DNA from: Lepiota brunneoincarnata
Lineage: Eukaryota > Basidiomycota > Agaricomycetes > Agaricales > Agaricaceae
NCBI GenBank assembly: GCA_023014365.1
Contig: JAEBUN010000006.1
Location: forward strand, 434,001-498,000
Reading direction: 5' to 3'
DNA: 64,000 nt
In this document: one piece after another, positions 1-13,704 of the stretch
How positions within the stretch are numbered: the stretch's first letter is position 1
How the letters are laid out: every line of letters starts with the position of its first letter
Made by a program: the position numbers and the translations under genes
The notes under the pieces: model-generated
Database searches by the model: none
Told to the model about the DNA's origin: nothing
Seen by the model: only the letters and a program-made list of their open reading frames with translations

Positions 1-2
1 AT

Positions 3-824
3 CATATATTTGGCTGGGACAATGAGAGTCCTGCGCGAACTGTGCACGTGAAACGATTCAATGTAGATTGGCGCCCCTGTGACGAATGGTGAATTCGAGG
101 AATTTTTGTCAGGAGAGGGAAAGGGACACGTAGGTGTGCCAAAGAGTTGGGTAGAGGAGGAGGGTGAATACAAGGTAGCCCCTCCTTGATTGAACTCGGA
201 TAATAATCTTCTTATCAATCACTCCTTTGAAACAGGTACGTGTCATGCACGGATCCGTGCCAATGACCGTCGCACATGCATGGCCTGTGCTCACTTCATA
301 CGACGACCTCGCATACTACGCCAAATGCAAGGGCGGGCGTTTGCCCACTGAACCTGAGCTCAGACTGTTCCTCGATACATACAATGTTGACTTTGAGGGG
401 GGAGCTAATATCGGATTCAGAAATTGGCATCCGATACCGTGAGTATCCCCGAGCCCTCTATTTATCGCGCTTTTGATTGACAATGGGGATTCTTAGGGCT
501 ACCGCTGGCTGCGGAAATGGTGGCAAAGGCTCCAATGGCGGAGTTTGGGAATGGACCACGACTTTGTTCGATGGGCACGAAGGTCTCGCACCAACAAACC
601 TCTTCACTGGCTACTCCACAGATTTCTTTGATACCAAGCACCGGGTTGTCGTGAGTTTCTTTATACCCCAATTCCACGAAACAGTTTTTCACTGTCACTG
701 TGATCAGCTCGGTGCTTCATATGCCACAATACCCAGACTTGCAGGCCGTAGGACAGTCCGCAATTTCTGGCAACATAATTATCCTTATCCTTGGGTCGGT
801 GCCCGCGTCGTGTATGATATATAA
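3..824 (+). CDS. egt1: Ergothioneine biosynthesis protein Egt1, C-terminal part (5' end outside window)
   Basis: Egt1 makes ergothioneine from histidine; its C-terminal FGE-sulfatase-like domain is the iron-dependent sulfoxide synthase that joins cysteine to hercynine. Four exons are visible: 3-174, 236-438, 497-650 and 708-824, all with GT-AG introns of 55-61 nt. The translation carries family hallmarks: FGWDNE near the left edge, PVTNGEF, GGRLPTEPE, FRNWHP, GVWEWTTT, FDTKHR and, at the end, RRTVRNFW followed by QHNYPYPWVGAR. The methyltransferase half must lie upstream of the window. The frame breaks once at the four Cs at 74-77: removing one C joins FNVDWRP to VTNGEF. Family call is confident; the break is probably a sequencing error but could be a real frameshift. 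Confidence 0.85.
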
Positions 825-898
825 GCCTGGTATCATGTATACTCCCCCTCGTTCTAAAATAGCGAACATCCTCGTAACGTGATATATTCATTATGACC

Positions 899-2029
899 TC
901 AATTCGTGTCGAGTAAGAGTCGCCACATGCCAAAGAGTAGATTGGCGAGGAAACCGATGACTAGACCCATCTGCATGCGCCGCCTAGCCATCATGGAAAC
1001 ATACTGAGCTTTGGTTAACATCTGAGACATCAGAGGAATACTTACGAGAATACAACATTGTTCGTAGAGTCGGCTTCGGCACCATCTTCCCAAAACACGG
1101 CGGGCTTCAAGTTTCTCATAAAATAGAACGGCACTATAGGGAAGAAGAATCCAATCATGGTGCCTTGAAGCACCGCAGAATTAGTTGGAGATGACTGAGA
1201 GAGAACTGCGCTTCCAGCGTTGTCTATTGAGTCTATCCATTGCTCTTCCAGGGCTCGGAAGTGTTCATCATCTAAGGGCCAGCGTCAACATGGCGAAGCT
1301 GTTAATGAACAAGGATGAGCCCACATTCCTCTTCCGTCTCAAACTCCATATCTAAATAATTCGAACTGGACTGGTTGTGGAATTGTCGCCGAATGTTGGC
1401 AATGTCCGCTTCCGAGAAACCAGCCACCGCAAGCCTATCAAATCCCCGGACTGGCCGAAGTTGCGCCGCCTGTGATAAATGAATATAAAAAAAAGCATTG
1501 GTTTTGGCGAGAAAATCCATACCTGCTCCTTCTCGTCCTCATTCGTCTCACCCCTCTCTTTTTTTGGTCCAACGGAGCAGTGCAACCAGGTCGTTGCTGG
1601 TTTCTCCAGAAGCTCGTCGTGCTCTGATGTCGCGTGCTGTCGCTTCTCCTCTAGTGGCGCCAACCATGCATATAAAAGCGTTCCGTCTGTGAGCAATCGA
1701 CCAGAGTAAATGAGTCGTAGTCGTCTGTCCTTCAGCTCTGGCCGAGCCTCGCGTATCTGATAGTACGGTGGAAGTACTGAGCGCTTGCCCATGACGTGGG
1801 CAGCAGAGCCAGGGCTTACTTTGCGTTTTACATCCCGGACAGCGTCCTGGGTTTCGACCGTAACTGTGAGATCCTGTAGGCCCTCTGTAAAGCGGACAAC
1901 CAGATCAAGCGAGGACACCTGTTGTGGGGGCTGCTGTGACGATGATGCTCCTGCTGGGTTGGCATCGTTCGGAGGGTCTAGAGCGCGTTGTTTGCCTTTT
2001 GCCTTCTCGCTTATAGAGTAGATGTCCAT
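899..2029 (-). CDS. dsc3: DSC E3 ubiquitin ligase complex subunit 3 (Dsc3)
   Basis: Dsc3 is a Golgi/endosome membrane subunit of the DSC ubiquitin ligase, which in fungi activates SREBP and removes orphan membrane proteins. Five exons on the minus strand (1820-2029, 1523-1756, 1325-1469, 1046-1271, 899-983) give a complete 299-residue protein in frame. An N-terminal ubiquitin-like domain (LDLVVRFTE to RRLRLIYSGRLL, TWLHCSVG) is followed by the DUF2407 C-terminal domain: RGFDRLAVAGFSEADI, RRQFH, ALEEQWIDS, then two membrane segments (GTMIGFFFPIVPFYF and GLVIGFLANLLFGMW). The start at 2029 (MDIYSISEKAKG) is the ATG nearest the first conserved block; an in-frame TTG lies upstream. The last intron (984-1045) was placed by continuity of VVFS with RRMQMG. 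Confidence 0.9.
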
Positions 2030-2775
2030 TAATGTGCGAGGGGAAGGAAATGTTATAGGTGCCTGGCCAAGGTCGAGTTTAAAGCAAAGAATGTGCAAGT
2101 TATCATTATGTAATATAACGTCGTACTGTAAGACGTTGTGGTGGCTTTATCTGACTACTGGGACCTACCGCCTCCCGTAACTAGGGCATCTTGCTTCTTG
2201 ACTCTATCCACGCTTCGCTTCGTATTAAAGTAAATCAGGGCCAGCCTTCTCTGGTATATCTCCTGGAATCCAACGATGACTAGCCTTGACTCTGGGATTA
2301 ACACGACAGTGTTTTTCTTATTCCTCTGTGGCTTCCTCGGGTTTCACAAAATCTTAACTCTTTCCTGCGTCGAACAGTCGGGTCAGGACGAAATACCGCA
2401 ACAGACCTCCGGAGTTGAAAAGACTGTATGGGTCGTGGAATGAAGAAATGCTCTGCAGTCCTCAAACAGACTCCGTGCACAGGGTGAATGCTACAGCCAA
2501 GGCCATGACATGCGCACCTGAGTCTTCCCAGGGCCAATGAAATGGAGCTTCTTGTAAGACATAGGCATGCATGTACATACATATTGCTAGGGTGTTCTAT
2601 CTGCGCGTGCGTGCAAGTGGCTATAAGGATCCATGCAAAGTGCGAGGAGAATGATACAATGGGAAGAGATAACAAAGGATCAATAACGCTATGGTAAATG
2701 TTCAAAATACGGACACGAAAAATGCAGAAGTGTCAAGCAATACAATCATAGGTTTGTAACGAACGAAGGAAGAAA
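2030..2775. other. Intergenic, dsc3 5' side / SPT21-like gene 3' side
   Basis: No gene is supported here. It holds the upstream region of dsc3 and the 3' flank of the next minus-strand gene. Open frames on the minus strand around 2298-2705 lack family signal and ATG-based coding character. Confidence 0.5.
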
Positions 2776-5700
2776 TTATACGAGACAGCCACTGAACAGA
2801 GCTTGGATGTCTTCCGCCAACTTGGTGTGATCCAGCTCACCTGAGAGTGGTAAACCTTCCCCCTTGACTCCATCCAAGTTGAAGTCGAACGTCTGTTCAG
2901 TCGTATTCGGAGCAGAACCATCTTGATGCAACAAGGGCTTGAAGGATTCCCAAAATTCTGAGAAGTCCATGTTTGCGGCTATGTCGTTAGGGAATAATCC
3001 ATTGGTATCACCATTCGTGTCTGGGACACCTTGAACATCCGAAAAGGCACCTGCCTTTCCAACCGGATCCGCATACTGGTTAAAGAACACCAGGTCCCCC
3101 ACTGAACCTTGGTTGGTATGAGTGCTGGGCAGGAGGTTGCTCGTCGACATCGTGAAGTCATTGCCAGAGCCGGGAGCCCAGTCACTCTCTGTCGTATTGG
3201 GTATAGCATTATCATGGGGTTCGTTATCAGCATCGTCTGTTTCAGAAGCGACAGGCAGATCTGTGTCATCCAGGTCGTTGCCCGTGATGTCACCATCGTC
3301 ATCAACTGGCATCAGAGCTGGGCTCATAGGTGGAGGGGATGAAGGGGGCAACCCGATCCAATGCTGCCTCCGTGGTAGCACACCCTCCTCGCCCGGGCTG
3401 GTGTCCGTCAAATTGTACGCCGTTGCTTCATCAATATCGATGTCGGAGCTAGCGATCGGTAGTGAGCTTGGCGGGCAATCAAGGTCTTCCAGAGCCTCTT
3501 CTGGTTCATCTTCCTCCAAGTTCTTGGCTTCACTGGGGTCGTCCTCGCTGCTCCCGGTGACTCTGGCTGTACTTGTGGAGGACTCTGAACTAGGTTGCTT
3601 CGTCGTGTCCAGGTAGGGGGCTGGTGAGGAAAGCCGGAATTTCTTTCGGGGTAGAGGAGAGTCAAGCAAGCCTGGGGAGAGCAGTGCACCAGTCGTTCCG
3701 CCTGGACGTCGAGCAATGGATATGGGAGTGAAAAGGGAGTCTTCTTCGCATCCCGTGGTCCTAGGCGTAGACAACACAATTCTGGAAGGGCGTTTGGGTG
3801 TCACAGGTAATGGAGGTTGTGGCCATAATGTCGGCGAAGGTGATCGTGTTCGATGACTGGGGGATAGCAGAATGACAGGACCGGTGTTACTTGAAGCAAC
3901 AACAGGTGGCAAGTCGCTCTTCGCCAAAATAGGCCGTGGAGGGGGGTTCATGGAATTCTGAGATAGCATTGGCCCAGGGTGGTTCTGAGCTTGGTCCCGC
4001 ATTCTGTGCGCACGGCACTGCCCCGTCTTAGCCTTGCACGCTCCTGGGCGGCAGCGTTCGATTTCCGTCTGTTGAACCGCCGTTCCTCCCTTTTCTTCTG
4101 CTCTGCTGCTTCTAAAGTGCGCTGTGCGTCTTCAGATAATCGGGGCTGGGTAGCGGTATTGGTGCGTGCCCATTCCGGGACGATATACGACTTTTTGGAG
4201 CCATTGGTCGGCCTGATTGGCGATGAAGCAGAAACTCTTGGCGCTTGGGGTGAATCCGGTATGACAATGGGTCGATGGCGCGAGGTCCCTCCCAGGGGGT
4301 CCGTCGAACAAAGATCAGAAGTCGGCGGTCTCGGACTTGGATGGTCTTGGTGGCGAACTCTGTGCGTCCAAGGGGGTGCGATAATATGAGTTTGTTCCAG
4401 GCTCAGGGCGGGGTAGGGTCGACGCCAGAATACGGGGATAATGACGCAATCCGTTCTCGTAGTTATATTGTTGGGTGTAAATAGAACGTGAGCCCTCTTT
4501 CCTGTCAAACCGCTCCTTATCTTTGGCTCTGCATTTGCTAATCTTACTGCGATTGTTGTCCTTCTCATCCATAAACTCGCTTAGAGTGCGCTTCCGCCGA
4601 AGAGAACTGGCGCTCGCGGAAGCGGTGGGTACAGTGACTTGGGCTTTTGGAGGTGAATTTTCAAGGGAGCGCGCGCTGAGACCCCGATTCTGAGGAGTGA
4701 GTCGTTCCAAACGTTGGCTAGCTGATAATCCATTGGATGGGCCGTTTGTATGGGTGGTGTTTCCATTGAGCTTTGCCTCTTCATATCCCCATTCGGCCCG
4801 CCGGAGGGGTACTGTCGGGTTGACGTTCTCCTTGTCCAGAAAGACGTCTTCATCTTTGGAAAGTGACCCTGCTGTGGATTGCGTGTCGGAGTGGACAGTG
4901 GTGTGGGGTGGAGATGGATTCTGGACTCGAGCATTTGCGTATGCGGTAGCGAGGATTTGCCTCAATGCATCCACGAAAATCGGGTTCATTGGTGATTGCA
5001 ATCCATTCCGGTTGGCAGGGGTATCGATGAGACTTAAAGCAGTGAGCAGCGTTGCATTCTGTGCTGCCTCGTTATGGGTGGTAGAAAATACAGCGGCCAG
5101 GCTCGTTAAATCCGATTCGTGAGAGATAGTGGGAGAGTCTGAGGTCTGAAGGACTCCGGAAGGAGAGCCCGTTTCCGCTGCCGCGGAATGTTCCGAGGCT
5201 GTCATCGTCGTCGATGCTCCAGAGGGGTTAGGTGTTGTGATTGAGGACATAGCTATCTGCTCTTGAGCTAATACTGAAGCCAACTCCTCTGCTTTGACTT
5301 TCACATCGCCAGCAGACGGCCCCTTGGGCCGCCCTTTCTTTTTCAGCGGTCCGATATAAGTACTGGCACTCATGAGTTTATCTGACTCTGTTACGGGTGT
5401 TGAAGAGACTCGCGGGGCTTTCTTCGGTTTAGTCTTCGGTTTTGTCCGCATCTGGATTGATGCAATAGTTGCGAGAGTCGCTGAGCAGAGCGAAGCACCG
5501 TTTTCCTGGCCAGAAGATAAAGATGCCGCAGAATTTGAGGAAGGTAGGTCCGTTGACTGTGACTGTTTCTTTTGTTCAATAAAAAAAATGTAGATGAGGC
5601 GAGGAAACATACCTGGCTGTGACCATTGTCTTGAGGTAATATCCGTGGACGGGAGGACCTACGTGATTTAGGATTGGTTTGCAGAGCTAGTCTGGTAGTC

Positions 5701-6213
5701 TATGAGCGGGTGCGTTTTGCCAGATGCAGATTGGAGGCCTACCTCTCTTAAAGCGAAGATAACCTCCACCGCCTCTTGGCCCGCCCCGGTCCTGGAAAAG
5801 GTTCCGACCACGGTCACGATATCGCTGTCGCTTGCTGATAATGCCCATGACATGAGTCCCATACCAACCGCTACCCCGCGAGGGTGGTTAATGTCAGAAG
5901 TAGACGGTGTCCCTGCTACCCGACCACTAGAAGAATTAGAGATGTCCATGGGAGCAGGTGCCGAATTGGATTCGAGGGGGTCGAGGACATATACAGAGAA
6001 GTCGCGAGAATCATCGTGCAAAAGCTCTGGACTAGAACGACATATGGTTTCCAGACACGTCTTGAAGGAGACGCTACAGTACGGCTGGAGTTCTGTTGGG
6101 TTGTCATTAATTGGAGTGATAGTAACTGGCCCGAGGGAGCGGGCGAGGATGTACTGGGGCGAGCTGTTGATAGTGTAGAGCACTCTGAGAGGCAGACGAC
6201 GCGGGTCTGGCAT
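2776..6213 (-). CDS. Ams2/SPT21-type chromatin/transcription regulator
   Basis: Spt21/Ams2-type proteins activate histone-gene transcription and affect silencing. The first exon (5743-6213, start MPDPRRLPLRVL) encodes the conserved N-terminal domain: INSSPQYILAR, SFKTCLETICRSSPEL, RDFSVYVLDPLES, GVAVGMGLMSWAL and QEAVEVIFALRE. Further exons are a short one (5613-5658, ending RQWSQP), 4014-5568 and 2776-3957. The long C-terminal part is Ser/Pro/acid rich with basic patches (PLKKKGRPKG, LRRKRTLSEFMDE), as expected for a disordered nuclear regulator. Intron 3958-4013 is clean. Two single-base frame corrections are needed, one at the 5613-5658/5568 junction and one near 4316-4345; with both removed the length is exactly 1083 codons. 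No GATA finger was seen. Confidence 0.7.
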
Positions 6214-6337
6214 GTTTGAATTTAAGGCGTCGAGCGTCGAGCGTCGAGGAGTCAAACAACAGAAAGGGGCTTATTCAGCAACGCGACCAGTCACGTTGTG
6301 ACAAGTCGCGTCAAGATTAATTAATCAATGCACTACT

Positions 6338-7301
6338 TCAAACGAAATTGCTATCGAGGCTCGCTGTTCTGCAGCACCTGGAACTCTGATGAGTGTGTGA
6401 GGGAGTGACTTTGTTTTCCTGGATGCGCTCTGGGGTTCTATCGAACTCAGGGCATTCGTATGACTCTCGTTTCGGAGGACAAGTGCAAGGAGGTATACAG
6501 ATGGGCGGTGCCGGCTCCGGGTCCTCGGCCATGGTGGCTTCTCCATATCCCGCATGCCGCCACCAGGCGGCGAGACATGGACAAAGATATGCGAAAAGGA
6601 CTGATATTGGGAATGGCGAAGGCGTAGAATCGATATCGCGTATCCAAACGTCGCCATCAAAAGCGGAAGCCGTGATCACCGCAACGAGTATGAGACCGAT
6701 GGTATAGACAATGTCTAGCCCAAGCTTGTAAGTAGTTTCCCCGCGCGGCCGAGCAGTCCTACTTACGGATGGTCGCACCAGCCATCACAAGGACCTGAAG
6801 GAGCAGATATATAATCGGTGATGCCGTATCTTTGAACTCAGTCGTTGCTATAACCAGAGCGAGAACTAGGTGGTTTCTGATGAGAAGCCACATCACCATA
6901 TGGTATCACCGACTCACTTAGCTGAAAGGGGAACAGGCTAAAGAGCCCGATCCCCTCGGAAGCGACTGATTGAATACTATCTAGTAGAGTCTTCCTCGTG
7001 AATCTAGGTTTGTTCTGAGTGGAGAAACGATGTAGAGAGAATGACAGACGAACGACCACAGCGTTCGCATGAAGCTCAGTGTTTGGATCGTTACCAATAC
7101 ACAGGGCACTGCGTTGCGAGAGAAGCTTGGGAGCATGAAAAATGCAAGAATAATAGAAACGGCCGATGTAAACAGCATGGTGCCTGTGTTCCATGCCTGA
7201 GTGACACTCACGAGACTGAACACTAGGCTGATATCGCACCTGATAGAACCTTCCGAAATGTTCGAAAGTAGAAAGTCATAAGGGGCAAAGACTGGACTCA
7301 A
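6338..7301 (-). CDS. Small multi-pass membrane protein, unknown function
   Basis: I do not recognise the family. Four minus-strand exons join in frame: about 7095-7301, 6918-7014, 6767-6829 and 6338-6724, with consensus introns (for example GTAAGT at 6766). The translation has about four hydrophobic segments: around TMLFTSAVSIILAFFML, GIGLFSLFPFQL, PIIYLLLQVLVMAGATI and DIVYTIGLILVAVITASAF. A soluble tail rich in Pro and Cys follows. The 5' end is unresolved: the open frame begins at a TTG (7301) with a stop just upstream, so either an upstream exon supplies the ATG or translation begins at the internal ATG in TMLFTS. Continuity of all three later introns makes a real gene likely. Confidence 0.5.
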
Positions 7302-7591
7302 TTCTCGAAGCTCATGACCCCCTTCTCATTATAAGGTGAGAGCAGCTTTCAAACCATTGGCTGACAACTATGTATTGTGAATGTGGCGATCGATAGATGG
7401 CTGAACTTCGTTTCGGCCTGATCTACGCGACGCCATGGATTGATCTCACAAGCTTCAGGGTCGTCCCTGTACGTGAAAAAGGGCAAAGCTTGAACCTTGA
7501 AGTCTATCGTGAGTCGTAGTTAAGGCAAACAACGACAAATAAGTTGCGACCCTCCGCAGATCTTCATTAACGAGTAAACCAGTACAATCTC

Positions 7592-9276
7592 ATGTCTGTT
7601 CCCGTTTGTACCACCACTCATGCCATTGAGAAACGGAGAGAAGCAGGGTCAAGTTTCCTTACTTTTCGTCCCGGCGAACCCAAACTTGATCCTGATGTCC
7701 CTTCTGACGCAAACCAGCCCAGTCCTTTGAGCACAAGGAGAAGCTCACTGATGATCGTGAACGGGAGGCTCTTACCTCACACCAAAAAACGCTACCAATG
7801 CACTTTTGACGGGTGCACTAAAGCCTATTCAAAACCTTCCCGTTTGGCAGAACATGAGCGATCGCATACGGGCGAGGTAAGACGTCCAGAAAGACTATTT
7901 GCAGAACGCTTATGCCTCGCCTCAGCGTCCTTACCAATGTGGGACGTGCAGGAAGTCTTATCTACGTGAAACACATCTCAATGCTCACGCGCGAAGCCAT
8001 TTGCCTGCATCTTCGCGGCCATTCGTTTGCGATAAGGACGGCTGTCAAAAGCGTTTCTGGACGGTACAACACCTTAAAGTACACACTGGATGGCACGAGG
8101 GGGCTAAGCCCTTCACTGTACGTGGTTTCTCCGACCTATCCCTACTGCCTTTAATGTATCATTAGTGCGCAGAAGATGGATGTCCTGAGTCATTTGCTAA
8201 ACACCATCAGCTTCGTTCTCACTTCGCGATCGCCCATGCACCTCCTGGCACAAAGCCATATCGGTGTGAATATACCGCATGCACGAAATCATTTTCCACA
8301 AATCAGCAGCTAAAGACACACACTAAAACTCACGACGGTGGGACAAGTTTCTTGCGCTTGATTCATATGAAACTGAAAGCTCCCCAGAGAAACGCTACAT
8401 ATGCATGCACAGCGACTGTGTCAATGCTCTGGATCAGGTCCCCAGATACTTCCCAACTTGGTCAGCCCTTCAAAACCACATACGCACTACCCATCCTCCC
8501 ACATGCTCTCATGTGTCTTGCATGGGCCGCACCTTCTCCACACAAAAGGGCCTTCGTGCACATATGAAGCTGCACGAACAACGTGACATGACGGAAGCTA
8601 TGGAAGATTACGATACTGATCATCAACCAATGAAGAGGCGAAGAGGCGGAGAATGGGACCGAGATTGGGCGTGTAATCATGAAGGTTGCACCAAAGATTT
8701 CAAATCTGTGAGTGTATGATATCAATCTCTAGGAGTGCCCTGACCACGATACACAGAAAAGAGCACTTAGTGTCCACACAATCGTGACACATCTTGGCCA
8801 GCGCAACTTCGCCTGTCCCTCGGGAGGACTGCAAGAAAAGTTACGGCTATAAACATCTTCTCCAGCGCCACATGGCCAAATTTCATGGAGATGCTGATGA
8901 CACTTCTGCGGAATACGCAGATGGGTCTTTGCCTGGTTCAGACAAAGAAGATGAACAGATGGAAAGTGAGGCAAAGTCTCCGTTGGACATCGACACCATT
9001 ACAGGCGACAGTTATGTGCGGGCCGCTCAGGCAAAAGTCAGGGCGGGGCAAGCCCTGCAATGTCCCTTCCCAGACATACAGCCCCTCGTTGCGAAGACTC
9101 TCAACGATGTTGTTCCTCACACTCCAGCAGAAACAAACCAACCAACGAAATGCAACTATGCATTCAGACGCGCTTACGACCTCAGACGCCACCTCCGAAG
9201 CTCACATAATTTCGATGCTCAGAAAGATTATGTTGATCTTTGGGTTGCCCAGCAGAAATTAGCTTGGTATACATGA
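7592..9276 (+). CDS. Transcription factor IIIA (C2H2 zinc fingers)
   Basis: TFIIIA binds the internal control region of 5S rRNA genes and recruits TFIIIC/TFIIIB. Five exons (7592-7876, 7926-8117, 8166-8337, 8388-8707, 8757-9276) encode about 495 residues. Nine or ten C2H2 fingers follow in tandem, beginning YQCTFDGCTKAYSKPSRL and including FVCDKDGCQKRFWTVQHL, YRCEYTACTKSF and WACNHEGCTKDFKSKRAL; an acidic linker of about 90 residues separates the ninth finger from the last (CNYAFRRAYDLRRH). That layout is typical of fungal TFIIIA. Introns cut inside fingers 4 and 8, which reassemble correctly. One base must be dropped in the CCC at 8817-8819 so that FACP continues into REDCKKSYGY. Confidence 0.88.
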
Positions 9277-10340
9277 TAACTCCGATCCTTAACGTCCTCT
9301 TTCACAAACCTAGTATCTACTAGATAATCTTCCGGAGAATCCTAGATATCTCAATTTTTCAGTGTCTTGACGGGAAGATCTGTTGACGATTCTTATGAGC
9401 CATTCGAATAAATTTACGCGAGGTAAACGAAGTTGTGCTCGGGTCGAACTATTATCTTGTATCATCAGAAACCCCCACGGAGGGGCTTACTGTTGGGGTC
9501 CCTCTGCTTATCAGTCGACCGCCCGAATGAAATATGCATATAGCACTGCCACTTGAAAGGGAATTCTGAGCTTTGGTGAAGATACAGGTCCCAGTTGAGT
9601 ATGTCAACCGAACATGCCTTATACACACAAGTTCTGACATTGAGCTTGCACCCCGCGAATTGCTCCTTACGTTGGGTTCATACCGCGGTGAGGCCCCAGA
9701 GCTGTGACGTACGTTCCACCTTTTCCCATTGTTCCAGAATCCCATAACTTAGTTACCGTCTGTAGCGACCGTCACAAGTAAGCAACGTCGCCGAAATGTT
9801 TTCACAACAGATCAAGGGCTGACGGCTTCTCACACGATAACCGCCTCTCTGGCATGTGTCACTAACATGTGAGCTTCTATCCCCAAACAGCTCTTAAAAC
9901 CGACCCAAGCCTACTGTTGAGATTGATCGTGAATCGCGGTTTGGCTTTAAAGTATGCAGAACACAGCCTGACAATGTTTCGTTGGCGGCCGCCGAGGGGA
10001 TCAATCCAATTAAAACCGCTTGTATCATCCCATCTCACTCACATCTCCAGCAAGTTGACGCAAGAGATGATTCGGGAAGCCTATACAACCTCATGACGCT
10101 CTCATAACGGACGGCTTCCTCAGTGACTCAATTTCACATGATTCATCATGCTATTTATCGTTCACACACCTGGTCGTCCATGAGGTTATCACCTTTGCAT
10201 TGAGAGTGGCTGTCATTCCAGGAGTTCCTGACCCGTTTTGTGGGCGAACAGTACAGATATAGCCTTTGTAGTTCTCCCTCGCACGATGCCCATTAATTCT
10301 TTTCACGTTCCGCGTGGCCTCCACTCATGTGCCTTAACAC
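9277..10340. other. Intergenic, upstream of glucoamylase gene
   Basis: About 1.1 kb between the TFIIIA 3' end and the secreted glucoamylase. I see no supported gene, RNA or repeat. It probably holds the regulatory region of the glucoamylase gene, but I can name no specific binding site. Confidence 0.4.
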
Positions 10341-10346
10341 TATATA
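10341..10346 (+). promoter_or_regulatory. Candidate TATA box of glucoamylase gene
   Basis: TATATA lies 95 bp upstream of the glucoamylase ATG at 10441, a usual distance for a highly expressed fungal secreted enzyme. Position-based inference only. Confidence 0.35.
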
Positions 10347-10440
10347 CGACATCTTTCCGTGACTTCTGCAAATAGGAGAGGTAGACAGGTATTTAGTAGG
10401 CCAGCCCCAGAAGGCTCACCTTAGTATCGTACCCCCCATC

Positions 10441-12630
<2,190 letters not shown>

Positions 12631-13047
12631 TGGGCAGCTTCCGGGGGGTGACACGTCTTGAAACATGTCATCGAGCTTTAGCTACACGAACGGCGTGTGT
12701 TGAATGAATTAATAGTGCATCGTTTCATGAAGGGCAACACTTGTTATCGAAGTGAGGATATTGATGGAATTGTCAAACTTTAGAGGGTCTCCTTGGGTCC
12801 AAAGAACCCGACTTATCTTATAGTCATCCCATTTGTGCGATGAGGGAGACCCAATGACGACTCTCGGGCTTTACCGGTGTTAAGAGGCTGATGGACAGAC
12901 TTGTATTTTTCTTTCTGTGTATCTGCAGGGCGTGTCATGTACTGTGCCTTATCACTGAGTGCTTGGTCTGCTGCACACGATGGCTAGTGCACTGACACCC
13001 TGTTGCCACTTTTCCGGGGTTTGGGGCATCCAGAAAATTAAACTGGA
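12631..13047. other. Intergenic between convergent glucoamylase and lto1
   Basis: Shared 3' flank of two convergent genes (417 bp). No feature beyond likely terminator/polyadenylation sequence is visible. Confidence 0.4.
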
Positions 13048-13704
13048 TCAATAACTGAGATCTTGTGATGTAACCGGATTTCCGTGTTGCGACCTCAGAG
13101 GCCAAGCGTTGGGTCTGGATTCCTGCATATCACTGGTACCTTCCTCCAGCCTATTGTCGGCAGGCTGATCTTGGTTCGAATCCGCCGCTCTTATGCTTGA
13201 GCGCACACCAAGTGAGGAACACTGTGTTTTGTACCGGGAACGGATCCGCCGAAGGAGTTGGGGGATGTCGAGATCGGAGGGTATGCCTGCTGTAGAAGGA
13301 TTGACCACGGGGAATTGGTCGATTAGCTCCAATAGCCTGTTGATATTGTTCATGCTGCGACTTCATTATGTTAACCTATCAGCAATATATCCGGGAAATG
13401 AGGGGAATCCGGAAGGACATACTCATCGTCAGCGATATTTTTTCGCAGAAGGAATGCTTTCCAGGTTAAGGCAAAACTCTCGTAGAAACCGAGTTCTTCC
13501 CACATCTCATAACCTTTCTCACAACCTAGGGCACGCCCTTCGATCAAGCCATGTATACGACCGTGGTCGTAGCCATCTCGATAGCCAGACTGGTAGAAAC
13601 TAGAGTAAATATTCTTAGAACGGGGAACGCATCTGGGTGAGATACATCACGGACGCTTGCTCAACGTGAACCAAGGACTCGAGATCAAACTCTTCAGCCG
13701 CCAT
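13048..13704 (-). CDS. lto1: Lto1/ORAOV1 (Yae1-Lto1 complex, Fe-S cluster delivery to ABCE1/Rli1)
   Basis: Lto1 with Yae1 acts as an adaptor that brings Rli1/ABCE1 to the cytosolic iron-sulphur machinery. Three exons (13655-13704, 13423-13599, 13048-13354) give 177 residues with no frame problem. The start reads MAAEEFDLESLVHVEQA and continues into the deca-GX3 repeat region: FYQSGYRDGYDHGRIHGL, IEGRALGCEKGYEMWEELG, FYESFALTWKAFLL. The C-terminal half has NRLLELIDQFPVVNPST, DLDIPQLLRRIRSRYK and a short acidic tail. Donor GTCCGT of intron 1 is unusual but the junction (EQA/FYQSGY) is family-typical. A decayed second copy lies about 1.6 kb away at 15165-15362. Confidence 0.88.

Noticed and set aside
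2298..2705. 135-codon minus-strand open frame between dsc3 and the SPT21-like gene
   Set aside because: No conserved motif; composition and position fit untranslated/intergenic sequence.
13193..13603. 137-codon plus-strand open frame
   Set aside because: It is antisense to lto1 exons 2-3, whose family match is clear.
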